This document shows positions 36,101-51,100 of a DNA stretch of 64,000 nucleotides, one piece after another. Source of the stretch: Limnomonas spitsbergensis (Eukaryota > Chlorophyta > Chlorophyceae > Chlamydomonadales); NCBI GenBank assembly GCA_037349105.1, contig JAYJMM010000016.1, positions 992,001 to 1,056,000 of the forward strand, written 5' to 3'. Within the stretch, counting starts at the first letter, position 1. Each line of letters opens with the position of its first letter. Position numbers and translations under genes: made by a program. Below the pieces are notes generated by a model that saw only the letters and a list, made by a program, of their open reading frames with translations, was not told the origin of the DNA and made no database searches.

Positions 36101-39100
36101 CCTCTCACCATCAGGCCCTGGCGAGCTTGAGCCACCCGTCCACCTCTGCTCAACTCCTGCTTATAAACCCTCAACCCTAACCCCTTTTACCCTCAGGCCC
36201 TGGCGAGCTTGAGCCACCAGTCCACCTCTGCTCAACTCCTGCATATAAACCCTCAACCCTAACCCCTCTCACCCTCAGGCCCTGGCGAGCTTGAGCCACC
36301 AGTCCACCACTTCTCAACTCCTGCTTATAAACCCTCAACCCTAACCCCTCTCACCCTCAGGCCCTGGCGAGCTTGAGCCACCAGTCCACCTCTGCTCAAC
36401 GACCACTGATAAACCCTCAACCTAACCCCATTCACCTTCAGGCCCTGGCGAGCTTGAGCCACCAGTCCACCTTTGCTCAACTCCTGCTTATAAACCCTCA
36501 CCCTCACCCCTCTCACCCTCAGGCCCTGGCGAGCTTGAGCCACCAGTCCACCTCTTCTCAACTCCTGCTTATAAACCCTCTACCCTAACCCCTATCACCC
36601 TCAGGCCCTGGCGAGCTTGAGCCACCAGTCCACCTCTGCTCAACTCCTGCTTATAAACCCTCAACCCTAACCCCTCTCACCCTCAGGCCCTGGCGAGCTT
36701 GAGCCACCAGTCGACCTCTGTTCAACTTCTGCTTATAAACCCTCAATCTAACCCCATTCACCTTCAGGCCCTGGCGAGCTTGAGCCACCAGTCCACCTCT
36801 GCTCAACTCCTGCTTATAAACCCTCACCCTAACCCCTCTTACCCTCAGGCCCTGGCGAGCTTGAGCCACCACTCCACCTCTGCTCAACTCCTGCATATAA
36901 ACCCTCAACCCTAACCCCTCTCACCCTCAGGCCCTGGCGAGCTTGAGCCACCACTCCACCTCTGCTCAACTCCTGCTTATAAACCCTCAACCCTAACCCC
37001 TCTCACCCTCAGGCCCTGGCGAGCTTGAGCCACCACTCCACCTCTGCTCAACTCCTGCTTATAAACCCTCACCCTAACCCCTCTCACCCTCAGGCCCTGG
37101 CGAGCTTGAGCCACCAGTCCACCTCTGCTCAACTCCTGCTTATAAACCCTCACCCTAACCCCTCTCACCCTCAGGCCCTGGCGAGCTTGAGCCACCAGTC
37201 CACCTCTGCTCAACTCCTGCTTATAAACCCTCACCCTAACCCCTCTTACCCTCAGGCCCTGGCGAGCTTGAGCCACCACTCCACCTCTGCTCAACTCCTG
37301 CATATAAACCCTCAACCCTAACCCCTCTCACCCTCAGGCCCTGGCGAGCTTGAGCCACCAGTCCACCTCTGCTCAACTCCTGCTTATAAACCCTCAACCC
37401 TAACCCCTCTCACCCTCAGGCCCTGGCGAGCTTGAGCCACCAGTCGACCTCTGTTCAACTTCTGCTTATAAACCCTCAAACTAACCCCATTCACCTTCAG
37501 GCCCTGGCGAGCTTGAGCCACCAGTCCACCTCTGCTCAACTCCTGCTTATAAACCCTCACCCTAACCCCTCTTACCCTCAGGCCCTGGCGAGCTTGAGCC
37601 ACCACTCCACCTCTGCTCAACTCCTGCATATAAACCCTCAACCCTAACCCCTCTCACCCTCAGGCCCTGGCGAGCTTGACCCACCACTCCACCTCTGCTC
37701 AACTCCTGCTTATAAACCCTCAACCCTAACCCCTCTCACCCTCAGGCCCTGGCGAGCTTGAGCCACCACTCCACCTCTGCTCAACTCCTGCTTATAAACC
37801 CTCACCCCTAACCCCTTTTACCCTCAGGCCCTGGCGAGCTTGAGCCACCACTCGACCTCTGCTCAACTCCTGCTTATAAACCCTCACCCTAACCCCTCTC
37901 ACCCTCAGGCCCTGGCGAGCTTGAGCCACCAGTCCACCACTGCTCAACTACTGCATATAAACCCTCAACCCTAAACCCTTTCACCCTCAGGCCCTGGCGA
38001 GCTTGAGCCACCAGTCCACCTCTGCTCAACTCCTGCTTATAAACCCTCAACCCTAACCCCTCTCACCATCAGGCCCTGGCGAGCTTGAGCCACCAGTCCA
38101 CCTCTGCTCAACTCCTGCTTATAAACCCTCAACCCTAACCCCTTTCACCCTCAGGCCCTGGCGAGCTTGAGCCACCAGTCCACCTCTGCTCAACGACCAC
38201 TGATACACCCTCAACCCTAACCCCTCTCACCCTCAGGCCCTGGCGAGCTTGAGCCACTAGTCCACCTCTGCTCAACTCCTGCTTATAAACCCTCAACCCT
38301 AACCCCTCTCACCCTCAGGCCCTGGCGAGCTTGAGCCACCAGTCCACCTCTGCTCAACGACCACTGATAAACCCTCAACCTAACCCCATTCACCTTCAGG
38401 CCCTGGCGAGCTTGAGCCACCAGTCGACCTCTGCTCAACTCCTGCTTATAAACCTTCACCCTAACCCCTCTCACCCTCAGGCCCTGGCGAGCTTGAGCCA
38501 CCAGTCCACCTCTGCTCAACTCCTGCATATAAACCCTCAACCCTAACCCCTCTCACCATCAGGCCCTGGCGAGCTTGAGCCACCAGTCCACCTCTGCTCA
38601 ACTCCTGCTTATAAACCTTCACCCAAACCCCTCTCACCCTCAGGCCCTGGCGAGCTTGAGCCACCAGTCCACCTCTGCTCAACTCCTGCTTATAAACCCT
38701 CACCCTAACCCCTCTCACCCTCAGGCCCTGGCGAGCTTGAGCCACCAGTCCACCTCTGCTCAACTCCTGCTTATAAACCCTCAACCCTAACCCCTCTCAC
38801 CCTCAGGCCCTGGCGAGCTTGAGCCACCAGTCCACCTCTGCTCAACTCCTGCTTATAAACCCTCAACCCTAACCCCTCTCACCCTCAGGCCCTGGCGAGC
38901 TTGAGCCACCCGTCCACCTCTGCTCAACTCCTGCTTATAAACCCTCAACCCTAACCCCTTTTACCCTCAGGCCCTGGCGAGCTTGAGCCACCAGTCCACC
39001 TCTGCTCAACTCCTGCTTATAAACCCTAAACCCTAAACCCTTTCACCCTCAGGCCCTGGCGAGCTTGAGCCACCAGTCCACCTCTGCTCAACTCCTGCTT

Positions 39101-42100
39101 ATAAACCTTCACTCAAACCCCTCTCACCCTCAGGCCCTGGCGAGCTTGAGCCACCAGTCCACCTCTGCTCAACTCCTGCTTATAAACCCTCACCCTAACC
39201 CCTCTCACCCTCAGGCCCTGGCGAGCTTGAGCCACCAGTCCACCTCTGCTCAACTCCTGCTTATAAACCCTCAACCCTAACCCCTCTCACCCTCAGGCCC
39301 TGGCGAGCTTGAGCCACCAGTCCACCTCTGCTCAACTCCTGCTTATAAACCCTCAACCCTAACCCCTCTCACCATCAGGCCCTGGCGAGCTTGAGCCACC
39401 CGTCCACCTCTGCTCAACTCCTGCTTATAAACCCTCAACCCTAACCCCTTTTACCCTCAGGCCCTGGCGAGCTTGAGCCACCAGTCCACCTCTGCTCAAC
39501 TCCTGCATATAAACCCTCAACCCTAACCCCTCTCACCCTCAGGCCCTGGCGAGCTTGAGCCACCAGTCCACCACTTCTCAACTCCTGCTTATAAACCCTC
39601 AACCCTAACCCCTCTCACCCTCAGGCCCTGGCGAGCTTGAGCCACCAGTCCACCTCTGCTCAACGACCACTGATAAACCCTCAACCTAACCCCATTCACC
39701 TTCAGGCCCTGGCGAGCTTGAGCCACCAGTCCACCTTTGCTCAACTCCTGCTTATAAACCCTCACCCTCACCCCTCTCACCCTCAGGCCCTGGCGAGCTT
39801 GAGCCACCAGTCCACCTCTTCTCAACTCCTGCTTATAAACCCTCTACCCTAACCCCTATCACCCTCAGGCCCTGGCGAGCTTGAGCCACCAGTCCACCTC
39901 TGCTCAACTCCTGCTTATAAACCCTCAACCCTAACCCCTCTCACCCTCAGGCCCTGGCGAGCTTGAGCCACCAGTCGACCTCTGTTCAACTTCTGCTTAT
40001 AAACCCTCAATCTAACCCCATTCACCTTCAGGCCCTGGCGAGCTTGAGCCACCAGTCCACCTCTGCTCAACTCCTGCTTATAAACCCTCACCCTAACCCC
40101 TCTTACCCTCAGGCCCTGGCGAGCTTGAGCCACCACTCCACCTCTGCTCAACTCCTGCATATAAACCCTCAACCCTAACCCCTCTCACCCTCAGGCCCTG
40201 GCGAGCTTGAGCCACCACTCCACCTCTGCTCAACTCCTGCTTATAAACCCTCAACCCTAACCCCTCTCACCCTCAGGCCCTGGCGAGCTTGAGCCACCAC
40301 TCCACCTCTGCTCAACTCCTGCTTATAAACCCTCACCCTAACCCCTCTCACCCTCAGGCCCTGGCGAGCTTGAGCCACCAGTCCACCTCTGCTCAACTCC
40401 TGCTTATAAACCCTCACCCTAACCCCTCTCACCCTCAGGCCCTGGCGAGCTTGAGCCACCACTCCACCTCTGCTCAACTACTGCATATAAACCCTCAACC
40501 CTAAACCCTTTCACCCTCAGGCCCTGGCGAGCTTGAGCCACCAGTCCACCTCTGCTCAACTCCTGCTTATAAACCCCCAACCCTAACCCCTCTCACCATC
40601 AGGCCCTGGCGAGCTTGAGCCACCAGTCCACCTCTGCTCAACTCCTGCTTATAAACCCTCAACCCTAACCCCTTTCACCCTCAGGCCCTGGCGAGCTTGA
40701 GCCACCAGTCCACCTCTGCTCAACGACCACTGATACACCCTCACCCTAACCCCTCTCACCCTCAGGCCCTGGCGAGCTTGAGCCACTAGTCCACCTCTGC
40801 TCAACTCCTGCTTATAAACCCTCAACCCTAACCCCTCTCACCCTCAGGCCCTGGCGAGCTTGAGCCACCAGTCCACCTCTGCTCAACTCCTGCATATAAA
40901 CCCTCAACCCTAAACCCTTTCACCCTCAGGCCCTGGCGAGCTTGAGCCACCAGTCCACCTCGTCTCAACTCCTGCTTATAAACCCTCAACCCTAACCCCT
41001 CTCACCCTCAGGCCCTGGCGAGCTTGAGCCACCACTCCACCTCTGCTCAACGACCACTGATACACCCTCAACCCTAACCCCTCTCACCCTCAGGCCCTGG
41101 CGAGCTTGAGCCACTAGTCCACCTCTGCTCAACTCCTGCTTATAAACCCTCAACCCTAACCCCTCTCACCCTCAGGCCCTGGCGAGCTTGAGCCACCAGT
41201 CCACCTCTGCTCAACTACTGCATATAAACCCTCAACCCTAAACCCTTTCACCCTCAGGCCCTGGCGAGCTTGAGCCACCAGTCCACCTCTGCTCAACTCC
41301 TGCTTATAAACCCTCAACCCTAACCCCTCTCACCATCAGGCCCTGGCGAGCTTGAGCCACCAGTCCACCTCTGCTCAACTCCTGCTTATAAACCTTCACC
41401 CAAACCCCTCTCACCCTCAGGCCCTGGCGAGCTTGAGCCACCAGTCCACCTCTGCTCAACTCCTGCTTATAAACCCTCACCCTAACCCCTCTCACCCTCA
41501 GGCCCTGGCGAGCTTGAGCCACCAGTCCACCTCTGCTCAACTCCTGCTTATAAACCCTCAACCCTAACCCCTCTCACCCTCAGGCCCTGGCGAGCTTGAG
41601 CCACCAGTCCACCTCTGCTCAACTCCTGCTTATAAACCCTCAACCCTAACCCCTCTCACCATCAGGCCCTGGCGAGCTTGAGCCACCCGTCCACCTCTGC
41701 TCAACTCCTGCTTATAAACCCTCAACCCTAACCCCTTTTACCCTCAGGCCCTGGCGAGCTTGAGCCACCAGTCCACCTCTGCTCAACTCCTGCATATAAA
41801 CCCTAAACCCTAACCCCTCTCACCCTCAGGCCCTGGCGAGCTTGAGCCACCAGTCCACCTCTGCTCAACTCCTGCTTATAAACCCTCAACCCTAACCCCT
41901 CTCACCCTCAGGCCCTGGCGAGCTTGAGCCACCAGTCCACCTCTGCTCAACGACCACTGATAAACCCTCAACCTAACCCCATTCACCTTCAGGCCCTGGC
42001 GAGCTTGAGCCACCAGTCCACCTCTGCTCAACTCCTGCTTATAAACCCTCAACCCTAACCCCTTTCACCCTCAGGCCCTGGCGAGCTTGAGCCACCAGTC

Positions 42101-45100
42101 CACCTCTGCTCAACTCCTGCTTATAAACCCTCAACCCTAACCCCTCTCACCCTCAGGCCCTGGCGAGCTTGAGCCACCAGTCCACCTCTGCTCAACGACC
42201 ACTGATAAACCCTCAACCTAACCCCATTCACCTTCAGGCCCTGGCGAGCTTGAGCCACCAGTCCACCTCTGCTCAACTCCTGCTTATAAACCCTCAACCC
42301 TAACCCCTCTCACCCTCAGGCCCTGGCGAGCTTGAGCCACCAGTCCACCTCTGCTCAACTCCTGCTTATAAACCCTCAACCCTAACCCCTTTCACCCTCA
42401 GGCCCTGGCGAACTTGAGCCACCAGTCCACTTCTTCTCAACTCCTGCTTATAAACCCTCAACCCTAACCCCTCTCACCCTCAGGCCTTGGCGAGCTTGAG
42501 CCACCAGTCGACCTCTGTTCAACTTCTGCTTATAAACCCTCAATCTAACCCCATTCACCTTCAGGCCCTGGCGAGCTTGAGCCACCAGTCCACCTCTGCT
42601 CAACTCCTGCTTATAAACCCTCACCCTAACCCCTCTTACCCTCAGGCCCTGGCGAGCTTGAGCCACCAGTCGACCTCTGCTCAACTACTGCATATAAACC
42701 CTCAACCCTAACCCCTCTCACCCTCAGGCCCTGGCGAGCTTGAGCCACCACTCCACCTCTGCTCAACTCCTGCTTATAAACCCTCAACCCTAACCCCTCT
42801 CACCCTCAGGCCCTGGCGAGCTTGAGCCACCACTCCACCTCTGCTCAACTCCTGCTTATAAACCCTCAACCCTAACCCCTCTCACCCTCAGGCCCTGGCG
42901 AGCTTGAGCCACTAGTCCACCTCTGCTCAACTCCTGCTTATAAACCCTCACCCTAACCCCTCTCACCCTCAGGCCCTGGCGAGCTTGAGCCACCAGTCCA
43001 CCTCTGCTCAACTACTGCATATAAACCCTCAACCCTAAACCCTTTCACCCTCAGGCCCTGGCGAGCTTGAGCCACCAGTCCACCTCTGCTCAACTCCTGC
43101 TTATAAACCCTCAACCCTAACCCCTCTCACCATCAGGCCCTGGCGAGCTTGAGCCACCAGTCCACCTCTGCTCAACTCCTGCTTATAAACCCTCAACCCT
43201 AACCCCTCTCACCCTCACGCCCTGGCGAGCTTCAGCCACCAGTCCACCTCTGCTCAATGACCACTGATACACCCTCAACCCTAACCCCTCTCACCCTCAG
43301 GCCCTGGCGAGCTTGAGCCACCAGTCCACCTCTGCTCAACTCCTGCTTATAAACCCTCAACCCTAACCCCTCTCACCCTCAGGCCCTGGCGAGCTTGAGC
43401 CACCAGTCCACCTCTGCTCAACTCCTGCATATAAACCCTCAACCCTAAACCCTTTCACCCTCAGGCCCTGGCGAGCTTGAGCCACCAGTCCACCTCTGTT
43501 CAACGACCACTGATAAACCCTCAACCTAACCCCTCTCACCTTCAGGCCCTGGCGAGCTTGAGCCACCAGTCCACCTCTGCTCAACTCCTGCTTATAAACC
43601 CTCACTCTAACCCCTCTCACCCTCAGGCCCTGGCGAGCTTGAGCCACCAGTCCACCTCTGCTCAACTCATGCTTATAAACCTTCACCCAAACCCCTCTCA
43701 CCCTCAGGCCCTGGCCAGCTTGAGCCACCAGTCCACCTCTGCTCAACTCCTGCTTATAAACCCTCACCCTAACCCCTCTCACCCTCAGGCCCTGGCGAGC
43801 TTGAGCCACCAGTCCACCTCTGCTCAACTCCTGCTTATAACCCTCAACCCTAACCCCTCTCACCATCAGGCCCTGGCGAGCTTGAGCCACCAGTCCACCT
43901 CTGCTCAACTCCTGCTTATAAACCCTCAACCCTAACCCCTCTCACCCTCAGGCCCTGGCGAGCTTGAGCCACCAGTCCACCTCTTCTCAACTCCTGCTTA
44001 TAAACCCTCAACCCTAACCCCTCTCACCCTCAGGCCCTGGCGAGCTTGAGCCACCACTCCACCTCTGCTCAACTCCTGCATATAAACCCTCAACCCTAAC
44101 CCCTCTCACCCTCAGGCCCTGGCGAGCTTGAGCCACCAGTCCACCTCTGCTCAACTCCTGCTTATAAACCCTCAACCCTAACGCCTCTCACCCTCAGGCC
44201 CTGGCGAGCTTGAGCCACCAGTCCACCTCTGCTCAACTCCTGCATATACACCCTCAACCCTCAACCCTTTCACCCTCAGGCCCTGGCGAGCTTGAGCCAC
44301 CAGTCCACCTCTGCTCAACTCCTGCTTATAAACCTTCACCCAAACCCCTCTCACCCTCAGGCCCTGGCGAGCTTGAGCCACCAGTCCACCTCTGCTCAAC
44401 TCCTGCATATAAACCCTCAACCCTAAACCCTTTCACCCTCAGGCCCTGGCGAGCTTGAGCCACCAGTCCACCTCGTTTCAACTCCTGCTTATAAACCCTC
44501 CACCCTAACCCCTCTCACCCTCAGGCCCTGGCGAGCTTGAGCCACCACTCCACCTCTGCTCAACGACCACTGATAAAACCTCAACCTAACCCCATTCACC
44601 TTCAGGCCCTGGCGAGCTTGAGCCACCAGTCCACCTCTGCTCAACTCCTGCTTATAAACCCTCACCCTAACCCCTCTCACCCTCAGGCCCTGGCGAGCTT
44701 GAGCCACCAGTCCACCTCTGCTCAACTCCTGCTTATAAACCCTCAACCTTAACCCCTCTCACCCTCAGGCCCTGGCGAGCTTGAGCCACCAGTCCACCTC
44801 TGCTCAATGACCACTGATACACCCTCAACCCTAACCCCTCTCACCCTCAGGCCCTGGCGAGCTTGAGCCACCAGTCCACCTCTGCTCAACTCCTGCTTAT
44901 AAACCCTCAACCCTAACCCCTCTCACCCTCAGGCCCTGGCGAGCTTGAGCCACCAGTCCACCTCTGCTCAACTTCTGCTTATAACCCTCAACCTAACCCC
45001 TCTCACCCTCAGGCCCTGGCGAGCTTGAGCCACCAGTCCACCTCTGCTCAACTCCTGCTTATAAACCCTCAACCCTAACCCCTCTCACCATCAGGCCCTG

Positions 45101-48100
45101 GCGAGCTTGAGCCACCAGTCCACCTCTGCTCAACTCCTGCTTATAAACCCTCAACCCTAAACCCTTTCACCCTCAGGCCCTGGCGAGCTTGAGCCACCAG
45201 TCCACCTCTGCTCAACGACCACTGATACACCCTCAACCCTAACCCCTCTCACCCTCAGGCCCTGGCGAGCTTGAGCCACTAGTCCACCTCTGCTCAACTC
45301 CTGCTTATAAACCCTCAACCCTAACCCCTCTCACCCTCAGGCCCTGGCGAGCTTGAGCCACCAGTCCACCTCTGCTCAACGACCACTGATAAACCCTCAA
45401 CCTAACCCCATTCACCTTCAGGCCCTGGCGAGCTTGAGCCACCAGTCGACCTCTGCTCAACTCCTGCTTATAAACCTTCACCCTAACCCCTCTCACCCTC
45501 AGGCCCTGGCGAGCTTGAGCCACCAGTCGACCTCTGCTCAACTCCTGCATATAAACCCTCAACCCTAACCCCTCTCACCCTCAGGCCCTGGCGAGCTTGA
45601 GCCACCAGTCCACCTCTGCTCAACTCCTGCATATAAACCCTCAACCCTAACCCCTCTCACCATCAGGCCCTGGCGAGCTTGAGCCACCAGTCCACCTCTG
45701 CTCAACTCCTGCTTATAAACCTTCACCCAAACCCCTCTCACCCTCAGGCCCTGGCGAGCTTGAGCCACCAGTCCACCTCTGCTCAACTCCTGCTTATTAA
45801 CCCTCACCCTAACCCCTCTCACCCTCAGGCCCTGGCGAGCTTGAGCCACCAGTCCACCTCTGCTCAACTCCTGCTTATAAACCCTCAACCCTAACCCCTC
45901 TCACCCTCAGGCCCTGGCGAGCTTGAGCCACCAGTCCACCTCTGCTCAACTCCTGCTTATAAACCCTCAACCCTAACCCCTCTCACCCTCAGGCCCTGGC
46001 GAGCTTGAGCCACCCGTCCACCTCTGCTCAACTCCTGCTTATAAACCCTCAACCCTAACCCCTTTTACCCTCAGGCCCTGGCGAGCTTGAGCCACCAGTC
46101 CACCTCTGCTCAACTCCTGCTTATAAACCCTAAACCCTAAACCCTTTCACCCTCAGGCCCTGGCGAGCTTGAGCCACCAGTCCACCTCTGCTCAACTCCT
46201 GCTTATAAACCTTCACCCAAACCCCTCTCAACCTCAGGCCCTGGCGAGCTTGAGCCACCAGTCCACCTCTGCTCAACTCCTGCTTATAAACCCTCACCCT
46301 AACCCCTCTCACCCTCAGGCCCTGGCGAGCTTGAGCCACCAGTCCACCTCTGCTCAACTCCTGCTTATAAACCCTCAACCCTAACCCCTCTCACCCTCAG
46401 GCCCTGGCGAGCTTGAGCCACCAGTCCACCTCTGCTCAACTCCTGCTTATAAACCCTCAACCCTAACCCCTCTCACCATCAGGCCCTGGCGAGCTTGAGC
46501 CACCCGTCCACCTCTGCTCAACTCCTGCTTATAAACCCTAAACCCTAAACCCTTTCACCCTCAGGCCCTGGCGAGCTTGAGCCACCAGTCCACCTCTGCT
46601 CAACTCCTGCTTATAAACCTTCACCCAAACCCCTCTCACCCTCAGGCCCTGGCGAGCTTGAGCCACCAGTCCACCTCTGCTCAACTCCTGCTTATAAACC
46701 CTCACCCTAACCCCTCTCACCCTCAGGCCCTGGCGAGCTTGAGCCACCAGTCCACCTCTGCTCAACTCCTGCTTATAAACCCTCAACCCTAACCCCTCTC
46801 ACCCTCAGGCCCTGGCGAGCTTGAGCCACCAGTCCACCTCTGCTCAACTCCTGCTTATAAACCCTCAACCCTAACCCCTCTCACCATCAGGCCCTGGCGA
46901 GCTTGAGCCACCCGTCCACCTCTGCTCAACTCCTGCTTATAAACCCTCAACCCTAACCCCTTTTACCCTCAGGCCCTGGCGAGCTTGAGCCACCAGTCCA
47001 CCTCTGCTCAACTCCTGCATATAAACCCTCAACCCTAACCCCTCTCACCCTCAGGCCCTGGCGAGCTTGAGCCACCAGTCCACCACTTCTCAACTCCTGC
47101 TTATAAACCCTCAACCCTAACCCCTCTCACCCTCAGGCCCTGGCGAGCTTGAGCCACCAGTCCACCTCTGCTCAACGACCACTGATAAACCCTCAACCTA
47201 ACCCCATTCACCTTCAGGCCCTGGCGAGCTTGAGCCACCAGTCCACCTTTGCTCAACTCCTGCTTATAAACCCTCACCCTCACCCCTCTCACCCTCAGGC
47301 CCTGGCGAGCTTGAGCCACCAGTCCACCTCTTCTCAACTCCTGCTTATAAACCCTCAACCCTAACCCCTATCACCCTCAGGCCCTGGCGAGCTTGAGCCA
47401 CCAGTCCACCTCTGCTCAACTCCTGCTTATAAACCCTCAACCCTAACCCCTCTCACCCTCAGGCCCTGGCGAGCTTGAGCCACCAGTCGACCTCTGTTCA
47501 ACTTCTGCTTATAAACCCTCAATCTAACCCCATTCACCTTCAGGCCCTGGCGAGCTTGAGCCACCAGTCCACCTCTGCTCAACTCCTGCTTATAAACCCT
47601 CACCCTAACCCCTCTTACCCTCAGGCCCTGGCGAGCTTGAGCCACCACTCCACCTCTGCTCAACTCCTGCATATAAACCCTCAACCCTAACCCCTCTCAC
47701 CCTCAGGCCCTGGCGAGCTTGAGCCACCACTCCACCTCTGCTCAACTCCTGCTTATAAACCCTCAACCCTAACCCCTCTCACCCTCAGGCCCTGGCGAGC
47801 TTGAGCCACCACTCCACCTCTGCTCAACTCCTGCTTATAAACCCTCACCCTAACCCCTCTCACCCTCAGGCCCTGGCGAGCTTGAGCCACCAGTCCACCT
47901 CTGCTCAACTCCTGCTTATAAACCCTCACCCTAACCCCTCTCACCCTCAGGCCCTGGCGAGCTTGAGCCACCACTCCACCTCTGCTCAACTACTGCATAT
48001 AAACCCTCAACCCTAAACCCTTTCACCCTCAGGCCCTGGCGAGCTTGAGCCACCAGTCCACCTCTGCTCAACTCCTGCTTATAAACCCCCAACCCTAACC

Positions 48101-51100
48101 CCTCTCACCATCAGGCCCTGGCGAGCTTGAGCCACCAGTCCACCTCTGCTCAACTCCTGCTTATAAACCCTCAACCCTAACCCCTTTCACCCTCAGGCCC
48201 TGGCGAGCTTGAGCCACCAGTCCACCTCTGCTCAACGACCACTGATACACCCTCACCCTAACCCCTCTCACCCTCAGGCCCTGGCGAGCTTGAGCCACTA
48301 GTCCACCTCTGCTCAACTCCTGCTTATAAACCCTCAACCCTAACCCCTCTCACCCTCAGGCCCTGGCGAGCTTGAGCCACCAGTCCACCTCTGCTCAACT
48401 CCTGCATATAAACCCTCAACCCTAAACCCTTTCACCCTCAGGCCCTGGCGAGCTTGAGCCACCAGTCCACCTCGTCTCAACTCCTGCTTATAAACCCTCA
48501 ACCCTAACCCCTCTCACCCTCAGGCCCTGGCGAGCTTGAGCCACCACTCCACCTCTGCTCAACGACCACTGATACACCCTCAACCCTAACCCCTCTCACC
48601 CTCAGGCCCTGGCGAGCTTGAGCCACTAGTCCACCTCTGCTCAACTCCTGCTTATAAACCCTCAACCCTAACCCCTCTCACCCTCAGGCCCTGGCGAGCT
48701 TGAGCCACCAGTCCACCTCTGCTCAACTACTGCATATAAACCCTCAACCCTAAACCCTTTCACCCTCAGGCCCTGGCGAGCTTGAGCCACCAGTCCACCT
48801 CTGCTCAACTCCTGCTTATAAACCCTCAACCCTAACCCCTCTCACCATCAGGCCCTGGCGAGCTTGAGCCACCAGTCCACCTCTGCTCAACTCCTGCTTA
48901 TAAACCTTCACCCAAACCCCTCTCACCCTCAGGCCCTGGCGAGCTTGAGCCACCAGTCCACCTCTGCTCAACTCCTGCTTATAAACCCTCACCCTAACCC
49001 CTCTCACCCTCAGGCCCTGGCGAGCTTGAGCCACCAGTCCACCTCTGCTCAACTCCTGCTTATAAACCCTCAACCCTAACCCCTCTCACCATCAGGCCCT
49101 GGCGAGCTTGAGCCACCCGTCCACCTCTGCTCAACTCCTGCTTATAAACCCTCAACCCTAACCCCTTTTACCCTCAGGCCCTGGCGAGCTTGAGCCACCA
49201 GTCCACCTCTGCTCAACTCCTGCATATAAACCCTAAACCCTAACCCCTCTCACCCTCAGGCCCTGGCGAGCTTGAGCCACCAGTCCACCTCTGCTCAACT
49301 CCTGCTTATAAACCCTCAACCCTAACCCCTCTCACCCTCAGGCCCTGGCGAGCTTGAGCCACCAGTCCACCTCTGCTCAACGACCACTGATAAACCCTCA
49401 ACCTAACCCCATTCACCTTCAGGCCCTGGCGAGCTTGAGCCACCAGTCCACCTCTGCTCAACTCCTGCTTATAAACCCTCAAACCTAACCCCTTTCACCC
49501 TCAGGCCCTGGCGAGCTTGAGCCACCAGTCCACCTCTGCTCAACTCCTGCTTATAAACCCTCAACCCTAACCCCTCTCACCCTCAGGCCCTGGCGAGCTT
49601 GAGCCACCAGTCCACCTCTGCTCAACGACCACTGATAAACCCTCAACCTAACCCCATTCACCTTCAGGCCCTGGCGAGCTTGAGCCACCAGTCCACCTCT
49701 GCTCAACTCCTGCTTATAAACCCTCAACCCTAACCCCTCTCACCCTCAGGCCCTGGCGAGCTTGAGCCACCAGTCCACCTCTGCTCAACTCCTGCTTATA
49801 AACCCTCAACCCTAACCCCTTTCACCCTCAGGCCCTGGCGAGCTTGAGCCACCAGTCCACTTCTTCTCAACTCCTGCTTATAAACCCTCAACCCTAACCC
49901 CTCTCACCCTCAGGCCCTGGCGAGCTTGAGCCACCAGTCGACCTCTGTTCAACTTCTGCTTATAAACCCTCAATCTAACCCCATTCACCTTCAGGCCCTG
50001 GCGAGCTTGAGCCACCAGTCCACCTCTGCTCAACTCCTGCTTATAAACCCTCACCCTAACCCCTCTTACCCTCAGGCCCTGGCGAGCTTGAGCCACCAGT
50101 CGACCTCTGCTCAACTCCTGCATATAAACCCTCAACCCTAACCCCTCTCACCCTCAGGCCCTGGCGAGCTTGAGCCACCACTCCACCTCTGCTCAACTCC
50201 TGCTTATAAACCCTCAACCCTAACCCCTCTCACCCTCAGGCCCTGGCGAGCTTGAGCCACCACTCCACCTCTGCTCAACTCCTGCTTATAAACCCTCAAC
50301 CCTAACCCCTCTCACCCTCAGGCCCTGGCGAGCTTGAGCCACTAGTCCACCTCTGCTCAACTCCTGCTTATAAACCCTCACCCTAACCCCTCTCACCCTC
50401 AGGCCCTGGCGAGCTTGAGCCACCAGTCCACCTCTGCTCAACTACTGCATATAAACCCTCAACCCTAAACCCTTTCACCCTCAGGCCCTGGCGAGCTTGA
50501 GCCACCAGTCCACCTCTGCTCAACTCCTGCTTATAAACCCTCAACCCTAACCCCTCTCACCATCAGGCCCTGGCGAGCTTGAGCCACCAGTCCACCTCTG
50601 CTCAACTCCTGCTTATAAACCCTCAACCCTAACCCCTCTCACCCTCACGCCCTGGCGAGCTTCAGCCACCAGTCCACCTCTGCTCAATGACCACTGATAC
50701 ACCCTCAACCCTAACCCCTCTCACCCTCAGGCCCTGGCGAGCTTGAGCCACCAGTCCACCTCTGCTCAACTCCTGCTTATAAACCCTCAACCCTAACCCC
50801 TCTCACCCTCAGGCCCTGGCGAGCTTGAGCCACCAGTCCACCTCTGCTCAACTCCTGCATATAAACCCTCAACCCTAAACCCTTTCACCCTCAGGCCCTG
50901 GCGAGCTTGAGCCACCAGTCCACCTCTGTTCAACGACCACTGATAAACCCTCAACCTAACCCCTCTCACCTTCAGGCCCTGGCGAGCTTGAGCCACCAGT
51001 CCACCTCTGCTCAACTCCTGCTTATAAACCCTCACTCTAACCCCTCTCACCCTCAGGCCCTGGCGAGCTTGAGCCACCAGTCCACCTCTGCTCAACTCAT